A stretch of 64,000 nt of DNA from Prochlorococcus sp. AG-311-J23 (lineage in GTDB: Bacteria > Cyanobacteriota > Cyanobacteriia > PCC-6307 > Cyanobiaceae): NCBI GenBank assembly GCA_003284375.1, contig QBVL01000001.1, positions 62,001 through 126,000 of the forward strand, written 5' to 3'. Made by a program: the position numbers and the translations under genes. Each line of letters starts with the position of its first letter. Position 1 is the first letter of the stretch. The notes below the pieces were generated by a model, which did no database searches, was not told where the DNA came from, and worked only from the letters and a program-made list of their open reading frames with translations. Below are positions 17,715 to 26,975 of the stretch, one piece after another.

Positions 17715-18431
17715 TTAAGAATTAATGTTTTCTAGGCTTAAAGGAAATAAAAATTCTTTCATATATTTCTCTGACCATTCTTTACCGAAAAAGCCAGAAA
17801 ACAAACCATGAGCAGGATCTTTTTCAGCACTATATTTATCATAGTCTATATGCAATAAGCTGACCTCTTGAGATTTAATATGATTCTCGTTAGCTTTAGA
17901 CAAATCAAGATTTTTCCAATAACATTTAAGAAAAGAACTAAAAATTTTTGGTAAAATATTTTCCGCTTCAAAATTACCTCCTTTGCAAAATAGAGCCCAT
18001 GGCGAGAAGTACTTAGTTGGATCATATATATTACTTTTCATATCAGAATTAAACTCACTAAAACATTTTTTCAGGCTTTTCAAGCCATCAAAATATCTAT
18101 CTAAATATTCTTTATCTTGAACTAGAGGCTGAAAATCAAGAATAGCAACTAGCTTTTGTTTTTTTTCAAACCACAAAAGGTCAATACCCATAATTGGCAT
18201 ATCATTTTGTTCATTAGGATAAGCAACTGAATTTAATACCTGAAGGCGATCTCCTGCGTCCAATCTGGTGACTCTCCATCTTCGAAATCCTGGAACATCC
18301 CATAACCAGCTGTTGAGTTTACAATTACCTTGTTTTGAAACGCATTCACAAAATTCATTCGGAACAATCAACCCTTTACCGCCATGTTCAAGAATATTTT
18401 TTGTTAACTCACTTAACAGGTCATTAAACAT
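17715..18431 (-). CDS. pebA: 15,16-dihydrobiliverdin:ferredoxin oxidoreductase
   Basis: 238-aa FDBR; WRVTRLDAGDRLQVLNSVAYP, MGIDLLWF; adjacent to pebB. Confidence 0.92.
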   Translation of the reverse strand: MFNDLLSELTKNILEHGGKGLIVPNEFCECVSKQGNCKLNSWLWDVPGFRRWRVTRLDAGDRLQVLNSVAYPNEQNDMPIMGIDLLWFEKKQKLVAILDFQPLVQDKEYLDRYFDGLKSLKKCFSEFNSDMKSNIYDPTKYFSPWALFCKGGNFEAENILPKIFSSFLKCYWKNLDLSKANENHIKSQEVSLLHIDYDKYSAEKDPAHGLFSGFFGKEWSEKYMKEFLFPLSLENINS

Positions 18432-18597
18432 ATACAGTCATCTCCTTACAGAGTTTAATAACGTCTTCTCACTTAAAATAATTAAATCAGTTAAAGAGAG
18501 TAAATACAAACCTTTTACACTTTTATATCTCATAATAGATATCTTAATAGATAATGAATATAAATAAAATAATGGTCTTAAAAAAATATAAATTTTA

Positions 18598-19305
18598 TTA
18601 CTCCGTGCTACCTTTTCGCTTTTTATTTGCAAAAAATCTAAATAAAACTTTCCCTATCGCTGCAATTAAATTTCCTTCTAATTCATTAAAAATATCCATA
18701 TTATATTTAAAAGATCTATTGGCCTCTTCTATAATTGAATCTGCTATCTTTTGATCAATAGGAAGATTGTCTAGGGTATTTCTATACTTAATCTTAAATT
18801 CTTTTTCATCGCTGATTTCATCAAAAATATAAAAGCTAAGTCCATCATCACCAGGAAGATTCATAGCTTTTTTAGTAATTGTTTTCAAAAGCTGTCCTCC
18901 AGACAAGTCACCTATATATCGGCTGTAATGATGCCCAATTAAAAGTTCAGGATTATCTTTCGCGATTTCTCGAATTCTTGCTTCATATTCAACAGCTGGC
19001 TTTGAGGGTTTTACCAATTCAGACCAATTACTACCAAAGTAGAACGACAAATCTTGCTCTAATTTTTTCTTTCGAAAAAGCTCTTTAAATCCAATTGGAG
19101 AAATTATCGGATGAGAATTTTCACAAAGTTTTTCTATCTCTTCCTCCATCGCAGAGTAAACAAAATACAAATCAGCTAATAAATTTCTGTATGAGGACTT
19201 ATCAACTACTCCCTTAAGGAAACAACTTATAAAACCTGTATTTTCAGCCATCGTATGAGACTTTTTAGTCCCTTCACGAAGTTGACTAGCGAAGGCTAGT
19301 GCCAT
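18598..19305 (-). CDS. ho1: Heme oxygenase
   Basis: LREGTKKSHTMAENTGFISCFLKG (proximal His), YSRYIGDLSGGQLL. Confidence 0.95.
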   Translation of the reverse strand: MALAFASQLREGTKKSHTMAENTGFISCFLKGVVDKSSYRNLLADLYFVYSAMEEEIEKLCENSHPIISPIGFKELFRKKKLEQDLSFYFGSNWSELVKPSKPAVEYEARIREIAKDNPELLIGHHYSRYIGDLSGGQLLKTITKKAMNLPGDDGLSFYIFDEISDEKEFKIKYRNTLDNLPIDQKIADSIIEEANRSFKYNMDIFNELEGNLIAAIGKVLFRFFANKKRKGSTE

Positions 19306-19384
19306 GAGTTCAAAATCATTTAATCAAAACTTACCACTTAGACATAAGCTCAACATTATATGAATTAATCGCTGAATAAAAATC

Positions 19385-20809
19385 ATGGCAAAATTTGAAA
19401 AGCTTACTGCTCCATCAGAAGGCCAAAGAATTACTTTTCTTGATGGAAACCCAGTAGTCCCAGACCACCCAATTATTCCATTTATCAGAGGGGATGGAAC
19501 AGGAATAGATATTTGGCCAGCCACACAATTAGTCATCGATAAAGCTATTGAAAAAGCTTATGGGAAAAATCGATCCATTGAATGGTTCAAAATCTATGCA
19601 GGTGATGAAGCTTGCGAGTTATACGGAACTTATCAATATTTACCAAACGATACCCTCGAAGCGATACGAACTTACGGAATAGCAATCAAAGGACCTTTAA
19701 CAACTCCTGTAGGTGGTGGGATTAGATCTTTAAACGTATCTCTAAGACAGATTTTTGATCTATATTCATGTGTTAGGCCTTGTAAGTATTACGAAGGGAC
19801 TCCAAGCCCTCATAAAAAGCCTCAGGATTTAGATGTAATTGTTTATAGAGAAAATACTGAAGATATTTATATGGGTATTGAATGGGAATCTGAAGATCCT
19901 GAATGCATCAAATTGATTGACAAACTCAATAATGAAATAATTCCAGCCAGCCAAAAACTAAAAAACAGGAAAATTCCAAGCGGATCAGGAATAGGCATTA
20001 AACCAGTTAGTAAAAGTGGTAGTCAAAGACATATCAGACGTGCAATTAAACATGCACTCACCCTTGAAGGGAACAAAAGACATGTGACCTTAGTTCACAA
20101 GGGAAATATCATGAAATTCACTGAAGGAGCTTTCAGAGATTGGGGATACGAATTAGCAACCACAGAGTTTAGGAATGAATGCGTTACCGAGAGAGAAAGT
20201 TGGATTTTAGATAATGTAGAAAAAAATCCTCACATCTCCTACGAGGAAAATGCTGAGTTAATTGATCCAGGTTATTCGTCTTTAACAGAAGAGAAAAAGA
20301 AAGCTATTTGTGATGAGGTTTGTTCCGTTCTTACAATCATTGGAAGTAGTCATGGCAGTGGTAAATGGAAAGATATGGTGATGGTTGATGACCGAATAGC
20401 AGATAGTATTTTTCAACAAATTCAAACTCGTCCTCAAGAGTATTCCATACTTGCAACCCTGAATCTTAATGGTGACTACATATCGGATGCGGCCGCTGCA
20501 ATTGTTGGTGGACTGGGGATGGCACCTGGTGCAAACATTGGAGATAAAGCGGCTATTTTCGAAGCCACCCATGGAACAGCTCCTAAACATGCAGGCTTGG
20601 ACAGAATAAATCCAGGTTCAGTAATACTAAGTGGAGTAATGATGCTCGAATATTTGGGCTGGAATGAGGCAGCAAAATTAATTACAAATGGATTGAGCAA
20701 ATCTATTTCAGACAAACAAGTTACTTATGATCTAGCTCGATTAATGGAACCACGCGTAGAGCCTCTTAGTTGTAGTGATTTTGCTAAATCAATTGTTGAA
20801 AGATTCTAA
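19385..20809 (+). CDS. icd: Isocitrate dehydrogenase (NADP+)
   Basis: 474 aa; IPFIRGDGTGIDIWPA, YRENTEDIYMGIEW, HKGNIMKFTEGAF, LNGDYISDAAAAIVGGLGMAPGANI. Confidence 0.97.
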   Translation: MAKFEKLTAPSEGQRITFLDGNPVVPDHPIIPFIRGDGTGIDIWPATQLVIDKAIEKAYGKNRSIEWFKIYAGDEACELYGTYQYLPNDTLEAIRTYGIAIKGPLTTPVGGGIRSLNVSLRQIFDLYSCVRPCKYYEGTPSPHKKPQDLDVIVYRENTEDIYMGIEWESEDPECIKLIDKLNNEIIPASQKLKNRKIPSGSGIGIKPVSKSGSQRHIRRAIKHALTLEGNKRHVTLVHKGNIMKFTEGAFRDWGYELATTEFRNECVTERESWILDNVEKNPHISYEENAELIDPGYSSLTEEKKKAICDEVCSVLTIIGSSHGSGKWKDMVMVDDRIADSIFQQIQTRPQEYSILATLNLNGDYISDAAAAIVGGLGMAPGANIGDKAAIFEATHGTAPKHAGLDRINPGSVILSGVMMLEYLGWNEAAKLITNGLSKSISDKQVTYDLARLMEPRVEPLSCSDFAKSIVERF

Positions 20810-20835
20810 CTAATTTTGCTTAGAGTCTTCACAAA

Positions 20836-22188
20836 TTAAGCAATTGAATCCATCAATTTTAATACTTCTAGTAGTGTTTTCTCATTTCCAAGATTGCCTG
20901 GGAAAGTAACTACTGGTAAATTATATTGATCAGAATCACCTGTTACTATTGACAACCCTGGTAATATTTGTCCTTGTAAATTTACATAATTAAAATTCAA
21001 CCCTTTCTGAAGTAAGATTTGTGTTGTAATACCTCCTTTACTAATAATATAACCCAATTTATTAGTTATTTTTCTAACTAGAATTGACATAAACTCTGCA
21101 AGTTCAAGCCCAAAAGTCATTCTTTCAGAGTAAGAAGAAAACTTCATTTCTTCTCGAGAAGTATATAAAACAGGTACTTTTTCTAAATCCAAAATATCAT
21201 CTATTTTCGATAATAAAGTATACTCAATTTCTAAGATTGCCTGTTGACGATCTTCTAAAGCAAATATATTAGCTAATTTACTGACTGGTATTTCCAACCC
21301 TTTGCAGCAATTATCTATCAATAAAACCTTTAATTGATCTGTCGCTAATTTCACATGGGAGCCAACTATTATCAAACCTGGCTTATATTCATACTCATTA
21401 TTTTTCGATTTCAAAGAAACTAAATCTGCAGTGCATTTAGGGTTAGTTGGCAATGCAGATAAACAATTTATAAAGCTTGCTGCAGTCCTAAAAAGAAATC
21501 TTTTTTCTTTAGAAACTACTTTTATCGCATTCACTAGTGTTTCTAGATGATGAGGTAATTTAGCATCCACAATCACTGAAGTATTATTTTCTAATTTAGA
21601 CAAAAATTTTAAAAGAGATTCAAAACCATCTTCATCATTAAAAGCCATGTCTAATTGTTTAATTTTAACGTGCAATATATTTTTCGCCTGAATCTTTCCA
21701 AAACTTTTTTCTTCAATCCATTTAGCTAAATTACTAGTAGAAAATCCAAAAATATTATCATGACCAAAATCAGTAGTATGGACAGGTATACCATTCAAAT
21801 AATGAACACCGTTTTCAGTTGTTCTTCCACCTTCCAAAAAAGCTGGAATGTGAAATGTTGCATCAAATGGTCCTAATTCTTCGGCAAGAATTGCAGGTTC
21901 CAAAACACCATGACCACGTAAGGTTGAATCACCTCTACTAATATAAAAGAAATCATTTTTGGAATATCCTTGTCTTACAAAAAATTTCTTAATAGATGAG
22001 CATATTTCTCTAGTTTTTTTAACAGCCAAAACAGAAGATAAAGCTCTTGTGTTCGCAAGTATAAATATTAAAGGAGAAGACTGTTTAAATGCTCTCTCTA
22101 GATTTTGTTCATCCCAATTTAACAATAATGGGCATCCATAAACAGTTTGAGATCCAGTTGGATCATCATCAAAAATAATTATTTTCAT
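20836..22188 (-). CDS. Four-carbon acid sugar kinase family protein (DUF1537/OtnK-DtnK-like)
   Basis: N-terminal IFDDDPTGSQTVYG, RGDSTLRGH; C-terminal ISKGGITTQILL, ...VTFPGNLGNEKTL. Confidence 0.85.
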   Translation of the reverse strand: MKIIIFDDDPTGSQTVYGCPLLLNWDEQNLERAFKQSSPLIFILANTRALSSVLAVKKTREICSSIKKFFVRQGYSKNDFFYISRGDSTLRGHGVLEPAILAEELGPFDATFHIPAFLEGGRTTENGVHYLNGIPVHTTDFGHDNIFGFSTSNLAKWIEEKSFGKIQAKNILHVKIKQLDMAFNDEDGFESLLKFLSKLENNTSVIVDAKLPHHLETLVNAIKVVSKEKRFLFRTAASFINCLSALPTNPKCTADLVSLKSKNNEYEYKPGLIIVGSHVKLATDQLKVLLIDNCCKGLEIPVSKLANIFALEDRQQAILEIEYTLLSKIDDILDLEKVPVLYTSREEMKFSSYSERMTFGLELAEFMSILVRKITNKLGYIISKGGITTQILLQKGLNFNYVNLQGQILPGLSIVTGDSDQYNLPVVTFPGNLGNEKTLLEVLKLMDSIA

Positions 22189-22218
22189 AAAAAATAAATC
22201 TATTATTCAATCAAAGAT

Positions 22219-23403
22219 TTATTCAAATCTCTCCCAACTTTCAGGAACTTGAATATAAGATTTATTTAAATCGGCAACAGACCCACATCCCAATAGTTTC
22301 ATAGTTCTCACTATATCTGTTTGAAGAATTTCTATAGCTCTGGCAACGCCTTTCCCTCCTGCAGCAGCAAGTCCATACGCGTATGCTCTACCGATCAAAA
22401 CTCCTTTCGCGCCAAGACATAATGCTTTAACAACGTCACTACCCCTGCGAATACCTCCATCTAGCAACACATCTATTTTCCCGTCAACTGCAGCTAAAAT
22501 TTCGGGCAAAACACGAATCGTGGGAGCAACGCTATCAAGTTGCCTGGCTCCATGATTAGAAATAACGATCGCATCAGCCCCTAGCTCTACCGCTTTTTTT
22601 GCGTCATCACCAATATGTATACCCTTAACAATAATTTTTCCACCCCACGCTTCTCTTATCCATTGAAGATCATCCCAAGTAACCACTGATTGCTCTAAAG
22701 CAGGACCAATTGCCGTGTAACCCATAGGGCCATCATCTAGTTGAACATTAGGAAAACTCATTAAGCCTCCATCACTTAACCATTGAGTCATCCAGCATGG
22801 TTTAACTAATATTTGAGGAATATAAGGAAGCATCTCCAAAGGATTCATTGATAAAAGCTGTTGAGTTCCTGATCGCATATCTCTTTCCCTCAAACCAGAT
22901 ACGGGTGTATCAATAGTTACAACTATTGCCGAGAATCCTGCTTCTTTAGCTCTAGCAATTGTTTTTAACGCGACTTCTTTACCACCAAGCAAATAAAGCT
23001 GATACCAAGCTGGCCCGTTTGTAGCAGCTTTAACGTCTTCCAATAAACAACCTGAGAGAGTCGACAAGGTATATCCAGTTCCAGCTTTTCCTGCCTCTCT
23101 AGCTGCAACAACTTCTCCTTGAGGATAAAACATTCTGCTACTCCCTACTGGTCCCAACAAGAAAGGAAGTTGAAATTGCTGATCTAAAACAGATATTCCA
23201 AGATCACACGATGGAACAGAAACTGCACATCTAGGTCTAAATAAAATTTCATTATATGCGTTGCAATTTTGCGAAAGTGTTTGTTCTCTATCTGCACCAC
23301 TATCTATATAGTTAAAAACCATTGCCGGGAGACGATTTTTAGCTCTAGACCTGAGGTCATCAATATTAAGTACCCCAGGAGAGGAAACATCTGCTCCTAA
23401 CAT
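22219..23403 (-). CDS. FMN-dependent alpha-hydroxy-acid oxidase/dehydrogenase (glycolate/lactate oxidase family)
   Basis: 394 aa; FNYIDSGADREQTL, TLSTLSGC, YQLYLLGG, ISNHGARQLDSVAPT, DGGIRRGSDVVKALCLGAKGVLIGR. Confidence 0.93.
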   Translation of the reverse strand: MLGADVSSPGVLNIDDLRSRAKNRLPAMVFNYIDSGADREQTLSQNCNAYNEILFRPRCAVSVPSCDLGISVLDQQFQLPFLLGPVGSSRMFYPQGEVVAAREAGKAGTGYTLSTLSGCLLEDVKAATNGPAWYQLYLLGGKEVALKTIARAKEAGFSAIVVTIDTPVSGLRERDMRSGTQQLLSMNPLEMLPYIPQILVKPCWMTQWLSDGGLMSFPNVQLDDGPMGYTAIGPALEQSVVTWDDLQWIREAWGGKIIVKGIHIGDDAKKAVELGADAIVISNHGARQLDSVAPTIRVLPEILAAVDGKIDVLLDGGIRRGSDVVKALCLGAKGVLIGRAYAYGLAAAGGKGVARAIEILQTDIVRTMKLLGCGSVADLNKSYIQVPESWERFE

Positions 23404-23549
23404 TATTCATCACAAATTCATGAATTATGAATCTATAATATATTGAACATAGTTGCAAAAACGAACAAAATATTGAAATATTTGTGATACAAAAAGCTAT
23501 AAATTAAATTTAATTAGTTAGAAACTATACTCATCAAAAACTTAAATAA

Positions 23550-24407
23550 CTAAAAAGAATTATGCTGAAAAGTGGTAGATAAATCTATATATTCTTCTGG
23601 CTTGATTTCCAGCTTTCTATCTCCAGTAACCAGAGAATTCCTTGGGCTAGTCCAAGGCTCTAGACAAACCATTTGTCTAGGAGGGTCAGTCCATATGACT
23701 GTTGTATCCATAGGCTCTTGATGAATTAATTCAATTACATTCCTAGATAAACAATCAATCAGTTTAACCGAAGAAGAAGGATAAGAAAGAAAATCAACAC
23801 CTTTATCTAAAATTCTTATCTGATCAGAGACATTAGTAACTTTCATATTAGTTTGATCAATACATTTTTCAGGCAAACCATCTATCTTTATTTTTTGTGT
23901 ATTTGAAACTTGAAAATATGGATGCAGACCAAAACTGAAAGGCATAGAATCTTGGCTCTGATTATGAATTTTAATAGATATTTGAAGACTTTTTTCTTTC
24001 AAGCACACGTCCATCCACACAGTAAAAAAGAAGGGAAAATAAGACCGTGTATCCTTTGTATCACTGAGTTTGAGCCTTATTCCTAGTTTATCTTTTAACA
24101 AACCTATTGACCAAGGTAAATCTCTTGCGAAACCATGCTGTTTTAAAAAATACTTCTTGCCGCCATTTGAATAGCCCTCAGACAAATCACCGCATATGGG
24201 GAAGAGGATAGGTATTCCTCCTCTGACACTTTTATCTTTGTCTAGAAAACGCTCTAAATCAAAGTACAAAAGTTCCTTCCCTTCGCTGTGCCATTCAGTA
24301 ATCAACCCTCCTCTTTCAGGAACAATTCTTATTGATGAATCGAATTCAGGATTTGAATATTCCCAATGAGGATAAGGCTTTGTCTTTTTTTCGAAACTGA
24401 CGGTCAT
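23550..24407 (-). CDS. Aldose 1-epimerase / glucose-6-phosphate 1-epimerase-like
   Basis: RGGIPILFPICGDL, FGLHPYFQV, VCLEPWTSPRNSL. Confidence 0.88.
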   Translation of the reverse strand: MTVSFEKKTKPYPHWEYSNPEFDSSIRIVPERGGLITEWHSEGKELLYFDLERFLDKDKSVRGGIPILFPICGDLSEGYSNGGKKYFLKQHGFARDLPWSIGLLKDKLGIRLKLSDTKDTRSYFPFFFTVWMDVCLKEKSLQISIKIHNQSQDSMPFSFGLHPYFQVSNTQKIKIDGLPEKCIDQTNMKVTNVSDQIRILDKGVDFLSYPSSSVKLIDCLSRNVIELIHQEPMDTTVIWTDPPRQMVCLEPWTSPRNSLVTGDRKLEIKPEEYIDLSTTFQHNSF

Positions 24408-24410
24408 CGA

Positions 24411-25322
24411 TTAGAGCTGATTAATCCATTCTAAAAGAGCGGAATTAACCTGATCGGGCACTTCATCATGCGGACAATGACCAGCATCTAAAACAACTTC
24501 TTTTGTATTTGTAGGAGTGTGTTTTTTATAAGTAGCCCTTTTACCAGGGGCATTCATCCAAGGATCTCTATTACCCCAAAGCAATAACAATGGTGCCTTC
24601 AACTGAGCAAATAACTCATCAAGTGGTTTTCCCTGAGGTCCTGCTGGATCGAAAACACTTTTGAAGACATTAAAAGCACCCTTATCCAAAGATGGTTTTC
24701 GAATCGCTTCGACTAGTTCATCATCTACGTTAGATGTATCAATATAAACTTGATTTAAAGTACGTTTAATTGTTGAGGGCTGTCTAAGGTTTTCAAAAAT
24801 TATTCTTTGCAATAAGGCATTTTTGAGAAAGATACCAGCAACAGTTTTTCTAGCTGTCGCCCAAGTTCCTTTAGTTGTTTTCTTGTCTTCACTAAAATAA
24901 CCAGCAGCATTTAATAAAACCACACCTGCTGCTTCTGGACCCATAGCCGCACCACTAGCAAGCGCAGCATATCCCCCTAGAGAGTTACCTACAAGTATTG
25001 TAGGTCTCCCAATTTTTTCTTTTACGTAAGCAACTATTTGATCTTTCCAAAGTGGACCTCCATAAGCAAGACCACTCGGTTTGGAGCTTTTACCAAACCC
25101 GAGAAGATCTAAAGCGTGAACTTCATACTGCTTTCCTAGTACTGGTAAGTTGTACCTCCAGTGAGTTGTAGAGGCACCAAAGCCATGAATTAAAAGAATC
25201 GCTGGACCTTTTTCTTCATCGGTCTTAGTTTTATGAGCTTCAGGAAAAATGCTCAGACTATGAACGGAATGACCTAAGAATTTCCAATCAGAAAGATTTT
25301 TTTCTACAACTGAGGAAACCAT
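24411..25322 (-). CDS. Alpha/beta hydrolase
   Basis: LLIHGFGASTTHWRYNLP, LVGNSLGGYAAL nucleophile elbow, HCPHDEVPDQVN. Confidence 0.93.
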   Translation of the reverse strand: MVSSVVEKNLSDWKFLGHSVHSLSIFPEAHKTKTDEEKGPAILLIHGFGASTTHWRYNLPVLGKQYEVHALDLLGFGKSSKPSGLAYGGPLWKDQIVAYVKEKIGRPTILVGNSLGGYAALASGAAMGPEAAGVVLLNAAGYFSEDKKTTKGTWATARKTVAGIFLKNALLQRIIFENLRQPSTIKRTLNQVYIDTSNVDDELVEAIRKPSLDKGAFNVFKSVFDPAGPQGKPLDELFAQLKAPLLLLWGNRDPWMNAPGKRATYKKHTPTNTKEVVLDAGHCPHDEVPDQVNSALLEWINQL

Positions 25323-25437
25323 TTAAAAATAAATTCTAACCTTTAAATCTTAGTAAATAATTGATAGAAAAAGATTAATGGTTTTATTTCTTTTTTTCGA
25401 AATTCCCTCACCTTTTTCAAAGAGTTTTCCATGATTT

Positions 25438-26811
25438 CTAAACTAATCCAACTGGATCAGCTGCTATGTCATCAGGAATAGAATTGCCTCCCGAAGGGGG
25501 TTTATCTTTCAAGACAACTCTTAGCAAAACAGGAGCTAAAAATGTTGTGCCAATGACCATTAACAAAATGGCAGCCTCAAGTGAAGGGGTAAGCAAACCA
25601 GCACTTGTTCCCAATCCTAGAAAAATTAATCCGACCTCACCTCGAGGCATCATTCCCAACCCAACTACTAATCTATTGGTTGGTTTATCAATGACAAAGC
25701 ACCAACCAGCAGCGATTTTCCCAATAATTGCCACAATAAATAAGAAACCAGCCACAACTAGAGCAGAGCGACTCTGTGGATCAAGAGGGTTGATGACAGA
25801 AAGATCCATACCTGCTCCAACAAGCACGAAGAAGATAGTTGCGAAGAGCGATACCAATGGCAAAACAGATTGTTGAATTGCGTGATTATTTTTTGAACTA
25901 CTTAATATCAATCCAGCGGCAAAAGCACCCAAAGCAGCTTCTAAACCTATTGCAGTAGCAACAAAACAACTTAAGACTAAAATCACGAAAGAAGCTACAA
26001 CAACAGCCCCAGGAGCTTTAAGTCTCTCAAGTAACCAATCAAAGGCTGGAGCCGCTGTTCGACTTAAAGCAATTGCAGCAAATACAAAAACAGTTGCAGC
26101 TAGTACTAATTTAACAATGGGAGAGATTTGTAATGATCCACCCGTAGCAAGAGCTACTACAACGGCAAGAATAACAATCCCAAGTATGTCGTCTAACACT
26201 GCTGCGCCAATAACAATTTGACCCTCACGAGTTTTTAAATAACCAAGCTCACCAAACACACTTGCAGTAATACCTATGCTAGTCGCAGTCATAGATGCAC
26301 CTGCAAATATCGCGGGAATTATATCCACTTGGAAAAGAAACATTAATCCAAAAGTTCCAAAAGCAAATGGCAAAATCACTCCTGCCATTGCAACAGTGAA
26401 AGCTTGAGCTCCAACTGCTACGAGTTCCTCTAATTCACTCTCCAGACCTGTTAGAAATAACAACGCGTATAGACCTAAAGTTGCTACTGCTTGTAATGAT
26501 GGAAAAGTTTCAAAATAAATATCCGGGACTGCTTCTTTGGGTACTGAAGCAAGTGTGCTAATAACAGAAACAAAACCTTGATTTAACTCAGCATTAGCAC
26601 TTGGCGGCAATAGAAGATGTAATCCTGAGGCACCAATTAAAACTCCCGCAAGAAGTTCGCCGACGATTGTAGGCAAACTTAGTCGAACCAAAATCTCGGC
26701 TAAAGTCCTTGCCGCTACAAAGATCATCAAGAAATTAATGACCCCTATCAGCGTTTCTGCCACCTCAACATCATGAGTATTAAGTGCTGAGACTAAAGGA
26801 GTTAATACCAT
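25438..26811 (-). CDS. Cation:proton antiporter (CPA2 / NapA-type)
   Basis: 457-aa multi-TM; LPTIVGELLAGVLIGASGLHLL, GASMTATSIGITASVF, MMPRGEVGLIFLGLG. Confidence 0.92.
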   Translation of the reverse strand: MVLTPLVSALNTHDVEVAETLIGVINFLMIFVAARTLAEILVRLSLPTIVGELLAGVLIGASGLHLLLPPSANAELNQGFVSVISTLASVPKEAVPDIYFETFPSLQAVATLGLYALLFLTGLESELEELVAVGAQAFTVAMAGVILPFAFGTFGLMFLFQVDIIPAIFAGASMTATSIGITASVFGELGYLKTREGQIVIGAAVLDDILGIVILAVVVALATGGSLQISPIVKLVLAATVFVFAAIALSRTAAPAFDWLLERLKAPGAVVVASFVILVLSCFVATAIGLEAALGAFAAGLILSSSKNNHAIQQSVLPLVSLFATIFFVLVGAGMDLSVINPLDPQSRSALVVAGFLFIVAIIGKIAAGWCFVIDKPTNRLVVGLGMMPRGEVGLIFLGLGTSAGLLTPSLEAAILLMVIGTTFLAPVLLRVVLKDKPPSGGNSIPDDIAADPVGLV

Positions 26812-26975
26812 CAGGGTTTTTGGAAAAGCCTTTTCTTTAAAACATAAATTACCTAATCACAGGGCATATTTGGCATAAATATCAAAGGTGACTTAATCAA
26901 CAAGGTGTGGATCTGAAGTTACTCACTGATTACTAAGGCTTTATTGGCTAGCGTCCATAGACATTTGAAGCCCTT

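Noticed and set aside
18268-18567. 99-aa plus ORF over pebA 5' region
   Set aside because: Antisense to pebA and then AT-rich intergenic sequence; no protein features.
25466-25876. 136-aa plus ORF antisense to the cation antiporter
   Set aside because: Shadow ORF; Thr/Pro/Ile-rich composition mirrors the antiporter codons.
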